From an uncultured Prochlorococcus sp. (lineage in GTDB: Bacteria > Cyanobacteriota > Cyanobacteriia > PCC-6307 > Cyanobiaceae), in contig NZ_CACMSM010000006.1 of assembly GCF_902616385.1 (NCBI RefSeq), positions 1-64,000 on the forward strand: a stretch of DNA of 64,000 nucleotides. Direction: 5' to 3'. Below the pieces are notes generated by a model, which did no database searches, was not told the origin of the DNA, and was given only the letters and a program-made list of their open reading frames with translations. This document shows, piece after piece, positions 9,252 through 17,693 of this stretch. Position numbers and translations under genes: made by a program. Every line of letters starts with the position of its first letter. Within the stretch, counting starts at the first letter, position 1.

Positions 9252-9809
9252 CTATATTAGAAAGTTAAATGATTCGATTACATTGCTAAACATTCGATCA
9301 ACTTTCTTCCATCTTTCTTCATTTGTCCCCACAGCAAAAGTATAGAGTGTTCCTCTATCAATTACTACAGTAGCAAGTTCATGTCTAGCCTGTTCATTTA
9401 GATTTAATTCATACTCTAAAACATAGAAAATATGATTCGATGCCTCCCTCTTGTCAGCATTTATAAGATTTACCTCTCTACCTGATCCTTCAGGAGCAAT
9501 GACTTTATCAATTAATGTTTGACCTACTTCAATTGGGCTTCCCAATTGCTCTAATTGAACTTCTTTATTGACATCAGAAATAACTAAACTTAAGGTCTCA
9601 TTGCTATTTATTAGATCATGATAAATAATTTCAGGTCCTCCATCGACTTTTACTCTAGTCCATCCTGTTGGATACAAAAATGCATATCTTCCATCTGGAC
9701 TTTGATAAGCTTCTAATCCCGCATTTAGTCCGCCACTACAAGCACTTAATGTTAAACACAAAAAAATCAAAAATAAATATTTGAAAGGGTTAAATTTAAT
9801 ATTTTTCAT
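9252..9809 (-). CDS. psbP: PsbP-like photosystem II lipoprotein (CyanoP)
   Basis: Lumenal thylakoid lipoprotein of the PsbP family, associated with photosystem II assembly or oxygen evolution. An N-terminal signal with lipobox LSAC places the lipidated cysteine at residue 24. The PsbP domain then starts with the family hallmark YQSPDGRYAFLYPTGW and continues through LINADKREA and the C-terminal segment YTFAVGTNEERWKKV. The length (185 residues) is normal. The gene is divergent from recR with 104 bases between them. Whether it is strictly CyanoP or another PsbP-like paralogue would need a tree. Confidence 0.9.
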   Translation of the reverse strand: MKNIKFNPFKYLFLIFLCLTLSACSGGLNAGLEAYQSPDGRYAFLYPTGWTRVKVDGGPEIIYHDLINSNETLSLVISDVNKEVQLEQLGSPIEVGQTLIDKVIAPEGSGREVNLINADKREASNHIFYVLEYELNLNEQARHELATVVIDRGTLYTFAVGTNEERWKKVDRMFSNVIESFNFLI

Positions 9810-9913
9810 TTTGTTTGAAATTACTAATTAAAAACATAATAAGACATTAAAAGCAAACAATTATGGCAATTCAGAATTTTGCGTGTAAATTATCCCTAGA
9901 AATAGTTTAATTT

Positions 9914-10513
9914 TTGATTACTTATACCAAACCGCTTTCAAAATTAATTGGTCATTTTGAGAAATTCCCAGGGATTGGTCCAAGAACAGCGCAACGATTA
10001 GCCCTGTTTATTTTAAAACAACCTGAAAGTACAATAAGAGATTTTTCAAAGGCTCTGTTAGAAGCACATAGTAATGTTGGCCGTTGCAAAAAATGTTTCA
10101 ATTTAACTTCAGAAGATGAATGTGAGATTTGTAAAAATACTGAAAGGAATCAAAAACTAATCTGTGTAGTAGCGGAAACTAAAGATTTGCTTGCTTTGGA
10201 GCGTGCCAGAGAATTTAAAGGTGTTTATCATGTTATTGGTGGTTTAATATCTCCAATGGATTCTGTGGGCCCCGAACTCTTGGAAATAAGAAGCTTGGTA
10301 GAAAGAGTTAGTAATACTGAAATTGAAGAGATCATATTGGCATTGACCCCCAGTATTGAGGGTGATACAACAAGCCTTTATATTGGAAAACTGTTAGCCC
10401 CTTTTACTAAAGTTACGAGGATTGCATATGGCCTCCCAATGGGTAGTGAACTTGAATATGTGGATGAAGTTACACTTGCAAGGGCGTTAGAAGGAAGAAC
10501 AAAACTAAATTAG
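9914..10513 (+). CDS. recR: RecR recombination mediator
   Basis: RecR works with RecO/RecF to load RecA on gapped DNA. The N terminus has the helix-hairpin-helix [14 protein letters not shown] four-cysteine zinc finger begins at C58 and C61 (CKKC...CEIC). A Toprim domain follows, with [12 protein letters not shown] and the acidic/glycine segment [16 protein letters not shown]. The length (199 residues) is standard. Translation most likely starts at TTG 9914, because the conserved N-terminal residues [11 protein letters not shown] begin there and no ATG is available nearby. lipA follows after 3 bases. Confidence 0.95.
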   Translation: MITYTKPLSKLIGHFEKFPGIGPRTAQRLALFILKQPESTIRDFSKALLEAHSNVGRCKKCFNLTSEDECEICKNTERNQKLICVVAETKDLLALERAREFKGVYHVIGGLISPMDSVGPELLEIRSLVERVSNTEIEEIILALTPSIEGDTTSLYIGKLLAPFTKVTRIAYGLPMGSELEYVDEVTLARALEGRTKLN

Positions 10514-10516
10514 ACA

Positions 10517-11416
10517 ATGAGAGATAATAATCTAATCAATAAAGAAAAAATCTTAAGACTTCCCTCTTGGATTAAATTTCCTATTAGTAAAGCTTCAGAA
10601 TTCGAAAAAATACAAAAACTCATCAAAAAATCAAATATTCATACTATTTGTGAAGAAGCAAGATGTCCAAATAGAGCAGAATGTTATGCCTCAGGAACAG
10701 CAACTTTCTTACTGGGTGGATCGATATGTTCTCGTTCATGTGCTTTTTGTCAGGTAAATAAAGGTAGACCTAGTTCTATCAACATTCATGAATGTACTCA
10801 AGTCGCTGAAGCAGTGAAAGTATTAAATTTGAAATATGTTGTTTTGACATCTGTAGCTAGAGACGATCTCCCTGATCATGGCGCAAATTTATTTATATCT
10901 ACAATTGATGAGATTAGAAAAATTGATTCAAAAATTAAAATAGAGGTTTTAACTCCTGATTTATGGGGTGGGGGCAAAAATTTTGATGAAACTAATAACC
11001 TTCAAACTGAGAGATTGAAGATGATTTTAGAAAAAGATCCAATTTGCTTTAATCATAATCTTGAAACTGTTGAAAGACTACAAAAAGAAGTTAGGAAGGG
11101 TGCAAATTACAAAAAATCCCTGAGTTTACTCGAAAAGTCAAAAGATATTGCTCCTCATATTCAAACTAAGTCAGGTATTATGTTAGGTCTTGGGGAAACT
11201 TTGGACGAAATAAAAAATACAATTTATGATCTTAAAAAAATAGATTGTGATCAAATTACTATTGGTCAATATTTAAGGCCCACATTCAATCATTTGGCAG
11301 TTAAGAAATATTGGGATCCATCAGAATTCGAATATTTATATCGCTTCTCTAAGGAATTAGGATTCAAAAAAATATCTTCTGGGCCTTTAGTTAGAAGTAG
11401 TTATCATGCAGGTTAA
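10517..11416 (+). CDS. lipA: LipA lipoyl synthase
   Basis: Radical-SAM enzyme that inserts two sulfurs into octanoyl groups on lipoyl domains (pyruvate dehydrogenase, glycine cleavage H protein). The auxiliary cluster cysteines are C45, C50 and C56 (CEEARCPNRAEC). The radical-SAM cysteines are C71, C75 and C78 (CSRSCAFC). The conserved RSSYHAG tail is present. The length (299 residues) fits the family. It is in tandem with recR. Its TAA stop interlocks with the stop of the opposite gene inside the tetranucleotide TTAA at 11413-11416. Confidence 0.96.
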   Translation: MRDNNLINKEKILRLPSWIKFPISKASEFEKIQKLIKKSNIHTICEEARCPNRAECYASGTATFLLGGSICSRSCAFCQVNKGRPSSINIHECTQVAEAVKVLNLKYVVLTSVARDDLPDHGANLFISTIDEIRKIDSKIKIEVLTPDLWGGGKNFDETNNLQTERLKMILEKDPICFNHNLETVERLQKEVRKGANYKKSLSLLEKSKDIAPHIQTKSGIMLGLGETLDEIKNTIYDLKKIDCDQITIGQYLRPTFNHLAVKKYWDPSEFEYLYRFSKELGFKKISSGPLVRSSYHAG

Positions 11417-11913
11417 CTTTCTTCAATTAAAGAGAGTTTCTTTTCAAGTTTTTTCAATATAGAAATACATTCCCCGTTCATTAGTGTACCTGCACCTCCC
11501 CAAACTAATCTTAATAAAAGATCTACTGGGCTAGAACCAACTTCTTTTACAATTTCGAATCCTATTAACTTAAAATATCTCACAAGTTTTTTAGTGTATC
11601 CTTCACTATCAAAAATAGCTAAAAGTCTTACTTTGTTACTTGCTTTTTTTTCAATTGCCCAAGCCATAGTTGTTGCCCATATTAATTCCGAAACAAAAGC
11701 AGGAGCTTTACTAAGTATTCTTAATGTATCAAGCTGAATACCTTGTTTATTTAAATAAGTCCACCCTTTCATTTCGGCCCAAATCTTAATTATGTTATCT
11801 TGCTGTTCTGCAATAACGATTCTAAAAAAACATAATCCAACAGTTTCTCTAACTTGAATTTTAATTATTAGTCCAATGGAACTTGCTAATTTTTCTAATT
11901 CTTGAACTTTCAT
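11413..11913 (-). CDS. Conserved protein of unknown function, possibly GNAT-fold
   Basis: A 166-residue protein if translation starts at ATG 11911-11913 (MKVQELEKLASSIGL). An upstream in-frame ATG at 12012 would add 33 lysine-rich residues that overlap trhO, so the downstream start is preferred. The C-terminal half (LLAIFDSEGYTKKLVRYFKLIGFEIVKEVG) recalls the end of acetyltransferase folds, where a K-x-x-x-YF-GF pattern is common. No acetyl-CoA loop is clear, so this is only a hint. It is the last gene of the minus-strand operon, 13 bases after trhO. Confidence 0.65.
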   Translation of the reverse strand: MKVQELEKLASSIGLIIKIQVRETVGLCFFRIVIAEQQDNIIKIWAEMKGWTYLNKQGIQLDTLRILSKAPAFVSELIWATTMAWAIEKKASNKVRLLAIFDSEGYTKKLVRYFKLIGFEIVKEVGSSPVDLLLRLVWGGAGTLMNGECISILKKLEKKLSLIEES

Positions 11914-11926
11914 ATTTTTTTGGAAA

Positions 11927-12859
11927 TTAAATTTTATAAATTTTTTGATTACCCTCTTTTGATCTATCAATTTGTTTTTGCCTTTCTTCAAATCTTTTTC
12001 TATCATTATCACTGAATTGATCTATGCAGAAATGACATTGAATACCCTTTTTGTATTCTTTTCTTTTTTGATCTTGAATTGAAACTGGCATTCCACATGC
12101 ATGACAAATCGAATAGGAGCCTTTTTCTAATTCGTTATTTAAAGCAACTCTTTTATCAAAAACATAACATTCACCTTCAAATAAATTTTTTTCTTCTGTT
12201 ACATCATCTAGGTATTGCAGAATCCCTCCTCTCAGATGATAAATATTTTTATAACCTTTCTTTTTCAGGAAACTTGTAGCTTTTTCGCATCTGATACCTC
12301 CGGTACAAAACATGGCTATATTTGGAGATTCTTTATTTTCTAAATGGTTATCTAAATGCTCATCTACCCATTTGGGGAATTCTCTAAAGTTTCTTGTATT
12401 TGGATTTATAGAATTCTGAAATGTTCCTACAGCAACCTCATAATGATTTCTAGTATCAATGACTATTGTATTTTTATTTTTAATTAACTTATTCCAATTG
12501 TCTGAGTCAATATAGGCCCCATTATCTTGTGAAGGGTTTATTTCAGGGACACCCATGGTAACTATTTCTTTTTTGATTTTAATTTTTAATTTTTTGAAGA
12601 CTTTCTTTTTTGAAAAGTTTACTTTCATATTTAAATTTTTAGTATCTGTATATTTCTTTAGTAAATTGATAACTATTTCAATTACATTCTTCTCAGCACA
12701 AATAGTGCCATTAATACCCTCACTTGCAAAAATTAATAAACCTGAAAGATCGTTTTCATTTTCTATTTCTAATAATTTATTTTTGAGATCAATAATTAAT
12801 TTTTCTTGAAATGGGAAGAAAGAATAAAGGGAAACTATTTTATAATTTTTGCCTTTCAT
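11927..12859 (-). CDS. trhO: TrhO (YceA-type) rhodanese-like tRNA uridine hydroxylase
   Basis: Member of the family that performs oxygen-dependent 5-hydroxylation of U34 in tRNAs (ho5U). An N-terminal ferredoxin-like domain carries the [11 protein letters not shown] segment. A rhodanese domain (about residues 125-220) has [14 protein letters not shown] and the active-site loop [11 protein letters not shown], with C185 and C191. The C terminus has a CHACG...CHFC metal-binding pattern. The length (310 residues) is normal. Its ATG overlaps the bioB stop by 4 bases, so it is translationally coupled. Confidence 0.92.
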   Translation of the reverse strand: MKGKNYKIVSLYSFFPFQEKLIIDLKNKLLEIENENDLSGLLIFASEGINGTICAEKNVIEIVINLLKKYTDTKNLNMKVNFSKKKVFKKLKIKIKKEIVTMGVPEINPSQDNGAYIDSDNWNKLIKNKNTIVIDTRNHYEVAVGTFQNSINPNTRNFREFPKWVDEHLDNHLENKESPNIAMFCTGGIRCEKATSFLKKKGYKNIYHLRGGILQYLDDVTEEKNLFEGECYVFDKRVALNNELEKGSYSICHACGMPVSIQDQKRKEYKKGIQCHFCIDQFSDNDRKRFEERQKQIDRSKEGNQKIYKI

Positions 12860-13863
12860 AAAGAAGATAATGTTTTTTCACAAGTTTCAAAATTTTTGTT
12901 AAATGATACTCCAACCTCTTTAAGAAGTTTTCTATCTGATTGAAAAGACGGATTTGAAGTTGTGAGTAACTCATCTCCATAAAAAATTGAATTTGCGCCA
13001 CATTGAAAACATAAAATTTGGGCTTCTTTTGAAAGCTTTTCTCGCCCTGCACTTAATCTTATTTTGCTTTTAGGCATAAGAATTCTTGCTGTAGCTATCA
13101 TCCTTATCATTTCAATTGAATCAATTTCTTGATTATCTTCTAAACCAGTACCTTCAATAGCTACTAATGAATTTATAGGAACACTTTCAGGGTGAGGATT
13201 CATGTTTGAAAGCACTTCCAAAAGAGATGCTCTATCGCCATTAGTTTCCCCCAAACCTATTATTCCTCCACAACAAACATTTATTCCTGCATTTCTTACT
13301 CTTTTGATAGTATCTAGCCTGTCTTGATAAGTTCTAGTCGTAATAATATTTTTATAATGCTCAGGACTAGTATCAAGATTGTGGTTATATGCGGTCAAAC
13401 CTGCATCGGCCAGTCTGAAAGCTTGTTCTTCTGTAAGCATCCCAGCAGTAACGCATGCTTCCATTCCTAAATCTCTTACACCGCTAACCATCTCTAACAT
13501 TGCATTAAAAGATTTCCCATCTCTAATTTCTCTCCAGGCCCAACCCATACAAAACCTATCTGCCCCTTCATTTTTTGCTATTTGAGCTCTTGCTAAAACC
13601 TCTTCAACTTGAAATTGTGGGTGACTTTTGATTTCGCTAGAACTATAAATTGATTGGCTGCAATACGAACAATTTTCCTCACATCCACCAGTTTTTACGC
13701 TGAACAATGATGCTAATTGAATGTTGTATTTGTTGAATTTCCTATGAACTATTTGTGATTCCCACATTAAATCAATCAGAGGCTTATTGAGTATCTCCAA
13801 AATCTCCTCCTTATTCCAATCGAATCTAATTTCTCTTAGTGTTTGGTTATCTGAATTAGTCAT
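12856..13863 (-). CDS. bioB: BioB biotin synthase
   Basis: Radical-SAM enzyme converting dethiobiotin to biotin, the last step of biotin synthesis. The SAM-cluster cysteines are C61, C65 and C68 ([11 protein letters not shown]). Downstream are [15 protein letters not shown] (here [15 protein letters not shown]), [11 protein letters not shown] and the arginine-containing RLSAGREK. The length (335 residues) is normal. The start ATG is 5 bases after the uppS stop, and the stop overlaps trhO. Other biotin genes are not in the window, so the placement follows operon economy and not pathway clustering. Confidence 0.96.
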   Translation of the reverse strand: MTNSDNQTLREIRFDWNKEEILEILNKPLIDLMWESQIVHRKFNKYNIQLASLFSVKTGGCEENCSYCSQSIYSSSEIKSHPQFQVEEVLARAQIAKNEGADRFCMGWAWREIRDGKSFNAMLEMVSGVRDLGMEACVTAGMLTEEQAFRLADAGLTAYNHNLDTSPEHYKNIITTRTYQDRLDTIKRVRNAGINVCCGGIIGLGETNGDRASLLEVLSNMNPHPESVPINSLVAIEGTGLEDNQEIDSIEMIRMIATARILMPKSKIRLSAGREKLSKEAQILCFQCGANSIFYGDELLTTSNPSFQSDRKLLKEVGVSFNKNFETCEKTLSSL

Positions 13864-13868
13864 TTTTG

Positions 13869-14672
13869 TTAGGAAGAATATTGAAAATCTTCAAGAGACT
13901 CATTTGGTAATGATTCTATACCTCCGAAACGTCTATTCCTTGATTGGTAATCAATTATTGCCTTTAGAAATTCAAACTCATTGAAGTCAGGCCACATTAC
14001 ATCAGATATATAAATTTCTGAATAAGCTAATTGCCATAAAAGAAAATTACTTATCCTTTTTTCTCCACTAGTTCTTATTAGTAATTCTGGATCTTTAATT
14101 CCTCGAGTTAATAGCTCTGAATTAAATAATTCTTCATTAACCTCACTTGGTTTTATTTCGCCGGAAGTAGATTTTAATGCTAATTCTTTTGCAACTTTTA
14201 CTATTTCTTGTCTACCTCCGTAGTTAACGCAAACATTCAATAAAAACTTATTGTTTTTTTTAGTTAGAGATTCTGAATTAGATATTATTTTTTTTAAATT
14301 TTCTGGGAAAGGAGTTAAATCTCCAATGAATTTTATTTTTGTTGATTCTTTATGTATTTCTTCAATTTCGTTTCTCAAAACTTCGCTGAAAAGATTGATG
14401 AGGAAGTCAACTTCTTTGGTTGGTCTTGTCCAATTCTCTGTTGAAAAAGCGTAAACAGTAAGTACTTTACAGCCTAACTTTTTTGATGATTTGAGAATCT
14501 CTTTTAAAACACTAACTCCTTTTTTATGACCATATTTACGAGGTAACCCTTTTTTTGTTGCCCATCTACCATTTCCATCCATGATTATTGCAACATGTTC
14601 TGGAACTTTTTGCTTATCTATTTTCATAAATAAGTTATTATTTTTCGTGTCAATGATTTTTCCTAAACTCAT
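13869..14672 (-). CDS. uppS: UppS isoprenyl transferase (undecaprenyl diphosphate synthase)
   Basis: Cis-prenyltransferase making the C55 lipid carrier for peptidoglycan and outer polysaccharides. The signature [14 protein letters not shown] includes the catalytic Asp at about residue 32. [11 protein letters not shown] and the C-terminal [15 protein letters not shown]...WPDF are also present. A short extension precedes the core; an internal ATG ([11 protein letters not shown]) is an alternative start. It lies 3 bases after cdaA and 5 before bioB in a tight operon with envelope-related lysA and cdaA. Confidence 0.95.
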   Translation of the reverse strand: MSLGKIIDTKNNNLFMKIDKQKVPEHVAIIMDGNGRWATKKGLPRKYGHKKGVSVLKEILKSSKKLGCKVLTVYAFSTENWTRPTKEVDFLINLFSEVLRNEIEEIHKESTKIKFIGDLTPFPENLKKIISNSESLTKKNNKFLLNVCVNYGGRQEIVKVAKELALKSTSGEIKPSEVNEELFNSELLTRGIKDPELLIRTSGEKRISNFLLWQLAYSEIYISDVMWPDFNEFEFLKAIIDYQSRNRRFGGIESLPNESLEDFQYSS

Positions 14673-14675
14673 AAG

Positions 14676-15584
14676 TTAATCATTTTTGTTAATAAAGATT
14701 GCAGGTTTTTCTGTCTCTTTCTCATTAGAATCACTGATAATATTATCACTTGATTTTGTATTTTGGGATAAAGAATTTTTACCTAAAGATGATTTATTCG
14801 TTCCCATTGTGTTTTGATTGCCAATCGAATTTACAAGAAGTTCTTGCAACCTACTGCTGGTAATTGGTCTTTCAAGTTTCCCTTGGTTCGCTAATGATAA
14901 TGTGCCTGTCTCTTCAGAGACAACAATACAAATACACCTGTCAAATCTTTCTGTAATTCCTAGCGCAGCAAGATGTCTTGTTCCGTATCTACTTATTCCT
15001 TGCCTGGATAAAGGTAGTATTACCCCGGCAGATATTATTTTATTCCCTTTCACGAGAACAGCCCCATCATGTAAGGGTGTATCTGTTGCAAAAAGATTTA
15101 TTAAAAGATCAGTTGATAGTTGTGCCTCAATATTAGTGCCTGAATATAAAAAATCTTCAGGTCTTAAATCACTCCCCAAATCTACAACTATTAAAGCTCC
15201 CCTTCTATTTTGAGAGAGTTTACCTGCCGTATCAACTAATTGAGTAATGGTAGTTGAAGTCGCTCTAAATTCTTTTGGTGGATTTCCTAGTAACACAGCT
15301 AGCCTTCCAGTACCTAATAGTTCCATTAATCTTCTTAATTCTCCTTGCCAAAGGATGGCTAATGAGAGAGAGCAAGCGAGAACTACAGCATCAATTAATT
15401 TTGATGTTAGTGGTAAGTATGCATATCTTTGAATGAACCATGCTGTTGAGACTAAAAACAAATATCCTCTTAAAAGCCATAATGTCCTTTGTTCTTTTAC
15501 TCTAGAGAATAATAAAAGTCCGAAACCAACAGCAAATAAGACATCCAACAAAAGCTTTAAATTTATAATTCCCCAGAAATTCAC
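14676..15584 (-). CDS. cdaA: CdaA-type diadenylate cyclase (c-di-AMP synthase)
   Basis: Membrane-bound enzyme that condenses two ATP to cyclic di-AMP, a regulator of potassium, osmotic and envelope balance. The N-terminal ~80 residues contain three hydrophobic helices as in CdaA/YbbP. The DAC domain has LHDGAVLVKG (DGA at 173-175) and GTRHLAALGITE, where the usual RHR triad reads RHL (203-205). SEETGTLSLANQGKL follows. The last ~50 residues are Ser/Asn/Lys-rich and probably disordered. It lies between lysA and uppS, which links signalling with wall precursor genes. Confidence 0.92.
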   Translation of the reverse strand: MNFWGIINLKLLLDVLFAVGFGLLLFSRVKEQRTLWLLRGYLFLVSTAWFIQRYAYLPLTSKLIDAVVLACSLSLAILWQGELRRLMELLGTGRLAVLLGNPPKEFRATSTTITQLVDTAGKLSQNRRGALIVVDLGSDLRPEDFLYSGTNIEAQLSTDLLINLFATDTPLHDGAVLVKGNKIISAGVILPLSRQGISRYGTRHLAALGITERFDRCICIVVSEETGTLSLANQGKLERPITSSRLQELLVNSIGNQNTMGTNKSSLGKNSLSQNTKSSDNIISDSNEKETEKPAIFINKND

Positions 15585-15618
15585 ACTAAAAAAAACATTA
15601 ATTTAAATTTACCTAATT

Positions 15619-16986
15619 TTACTTAATAAAGCGATCAGGCAAAATATCATATCTTAAAAGATCAAATGAACTTTCTCTTTTTTGAATAATCTCTGCTCCA
15701 CCATCACAAACTAAAACAGCTGCGGGTCTTGGTATTCTGTTGTAGTTAGAACTCATTGAATTATTATATGCACCAGTTCCAAAAACACATATAAGATCTC
15801 CTGTTTTGCAATTTGCTAGTTCTATCTCCTTAAATAATACATCTCCAGATTCGCAGTGTTTCCCAGCAATAGTATATTTATTTTTTGAATTAATATTTAA
15901 GGGGTTTTTTACCAAACATGCAGAATAATTTGATTGATATGTTATGGGCCTTGGATTATCACTCATTCCACCATCAACAGACAAATAAGTTCTGATTCCG
16001 GGAATTTCTTTAAAAGCCCCAATTTTATAAATTGTTATGCCTGCTGTAGATACGATGGATCTTCCAGGTTCACACAACAATCTCGGTAAATCTAAATTGT
16101 GTTTTTTACAAGCTTCAACTATAGAGGTGGAAATTGTTTCTACCCATTCATCAATAGAAGGTGGATCGTCGTTTTTTGTATACTTAATACCTAAGCCTCC
16201 ACCAACATTAAGTTCCTTAATGTTATGGCCAAATTTTTTGGCGTCCAAAATAACCTTTACCATTATTTCACCAAGATCCTTATGAGGGTCTAGTTCAAAA
16301 ATTTGGGAACCAATATGAGCATGTATTCCTTTTAACTTCAGATGTTTAGTGGCGCTTATGCTAGCAAATAAATTATTCAGATATTCAATTCCAAAACCAA
16401 ATTTGCTATCAAATGAACCTGTTCTTATGTATTCATGTGTATGGCATTCTATTCCAGGAGTAAAGCGAATCATTATTTCTAAGTCATAATTTAATGAGTT
16501 TGATATTTCCTCTAATCTTTTTAAGTCATAGTCATTATCAACAATTATTTTTATATTATTTCTAATCGCCAAATCTATTTCTTTGTCAGATTTATTGTTC
16601 CCATGAAAAACAATTTTTTCATTTGGTACCCCACCCTTTAGGGCAGTTAATAATTCCCCCTCGGAAACGGCATCAAGTCCTAAACCTTCTGAGGAAACAA
16701 GGTTACTCATGAATATAGAGCTATTTGCCTTGGATGCATATATCGGTAGTGATTCTCCCGGATAATATTTTTCTAATGCATTTTTATAAGCTCTACAAGA
16801 CTTTCTCAAGGTGACTTCATCTAAAATATATAGAGGTGAATCATATTTTTTAACTAATTCTTCAATTGAACATCCACCAACTGATAATTTCCCATCTCCT
16901 CCAATGGAGGTAGTTATAGGTACGATATTTTTATTAGGACTTTCCAAGTCAATTTTCTGTTTTAAAAAAGATTTTTTTTCTTCCAT
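15619..16986 (-). CDS. lysA: LysA diaminopimelate decarboxylase
   Basis: PLP enzyme converting meso-diaminopimelate to lysine. The PLP lysine is K86 in YASKANSS. HAHIGSQ, the glycine loop LNVGGGLGIKY, CEPGRSIV and the C-terminal CESGD...GAYN elements are all in family order. The length (455 residues) includes a ~30-residue N-terminal lead. It is the first gene of the minus-strand operon that continues into cdaA, 34 bases downstream. It is divergent from rimI with 87 bases between. Confidence 0.96.
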   Translation of the reverse strand: MEEKKSFLKQKIDLESPNKNIVPITTSIGGDGKLSVGGCSIEELVKKYDSPLYILDEVTLRKSCRAYKNALEKYYPGESLPIYASKANSSIFMSNLVSSEGLGLDAVSEGELLTALKGGVPNEKIVFHGNNKSDKEIDLAIRNNIKIIVDNDYDLKRLEEISNSLNYDLEIMIRFTPGIECHTHEYIRTGSFDSKFGFGIEYLNNLFASISATKHLKLKGIHAHIGSQIFELDPHKDLGEIMVKVILDAKKFGHNIKELNVGGGLGIKYTKNDDPPSIDEWVETISTSIVEACKKHNLDLPRLLCEPGRSIVSTAGITIYKIGAFKEIPGIRTYLSVDGGMSDNPRPITYQSNYSACLVKNPLNINSKNKYTIAGKHCESGDVLFKEIELANCKTGDLICVFGTGAYNNSMSSNYNRIPRPAAVLVCDGGAEIIQKRESSFDLLRYDILPDRFIK

Positions 16987-17027
16987 TAGAGAACTTCAAA
17001 TAAAGCTTAGCCAAACCCGTCACATTT

Positions 17028-17033
17028 TATAAT
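17028..17033 (+). promoter_or_regulatory. Probable -10 element for rimI
   Basis: A perfect TATAAT sits 40 bases before the rimI ATG in the lysA-rimI divergent spacer. No good -35 is visible 17 bases upstream, which is common for promoters in this lineage. The match is seen; its use is inferred. Confidence 0.4.
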
Positions 17034-17073
17034 GACTCTAGATTTGAACTTTTAAATATACTTACATAATAAA

Positions 17074-17514
17074 ATGATATCTATTAAACAATTAAATGAG
17101 AGAGATATTGAATTATGTTGTGAATTAGATTCAAAAACGATTTCACTATGGAGCAAGAAACAATGGGCTAACGAATTTAAAAAAGATGGTACAAAAATTT
17201 TTGGGTTATTAATAAAAAATTTAGTCATTGGTATTTGTGTTTTTCAAGTTGTTCTCGATGAAGCTCAAATAAACTATTTTGTTGTAAATAAGAAATTTAG
17301 GAAAAAGGGTTTTGGTTCTTACTTTATGAGCTATTTAATAAAAAGATTTGAAAAATTAAATCTAAGGAAATTACTATTGGAGGTTTCTGAGAGCAATGTT
17401 ACTGCTGATAGATTTTATAGTCGCTTTGATTTTTATAATGTAGGAATAAGAAAAAATTATTATAGTGATGGTTCACATGCCCTTTTGAAAGAAAAAAAAT
17501 TAACAACAAAATAA
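17074..17514 (+). CDS. rimI: RimI-like GNAT N-acetyltransferase
   Basis: Small acetyltransferase of the RimI type, expected to acetylate the N-terminal alanine of ribosomal protein S18 or a similar target. The acetyl-CoA loop appears as VNKKFRKKGFGSYFMSYL (R-x-x-G-x-G/S pattern) near residues 70-85. It is followed by LLLEVSESNVTADRFYSRFDFYNVGIRKNYY, the typical motif B region with the N...A..FY..F/GF pattern. It has 146 residues. It is divergent from lysA and 179 bases upstream of clpC. RimI identity is by family resemblance; another GNAT substrate is possible. Confidence 0.82.
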   Translation: MISIKQLNERDIELCCELDSKTISLWSKKQWANEFKKDGTKIFGLLIKNLVIGICVFQVVLDEAQINYFVVNKKFRKKGFGSYFMSYLIKRFEKLNLRKLLLEVSESNVTADRFYSRFDFYNVGIRKNYYSDGSHALLKEKKLTTK

Positions 17515-17558
17515 TGTAAAAATTTAATTGTTCGGATAACCATAATGCTTGAAATTAC

Positions 17559-17564
17559 TATAAT
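17559..17564 (+). promoter_or_regulatory. Candidate -10 element in the clpC leader
   Basis: A perfect TATAAT lies within the 179-base spacer between rimI and clpC and would give a leader of about 120 bases. A second element closer to the gene cannot be excluded. No CIRCE-type inverted repeat was seen. Confidence 0.33.
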
Positions 17565-17693
17565 TTCTTGCTATATCACTAAAAATTTTAAATTTAATTC
17601 AATAAATTTTATTTTTGGGTATTCACAAAAGCTCATTCTGAACACAAAATAATCAGATTACTGGTAGGTTATTAATAGGAATTCAATCTTCTA

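Noticed and set aside
9863..9910. 15-codon ATG frame upstream of recR
   Set aside because: Too short, no ribosome-binding site and no leader-peptide signature; probably chance in the divergent spacer.
14818..15213. 131-codon open frame antisense to cdaA
   Set aside because: It lies wholly inside a strong conserved gene on the other strand and reads as low-quality, serine-rich protein with no motif; it is a frame shadow.
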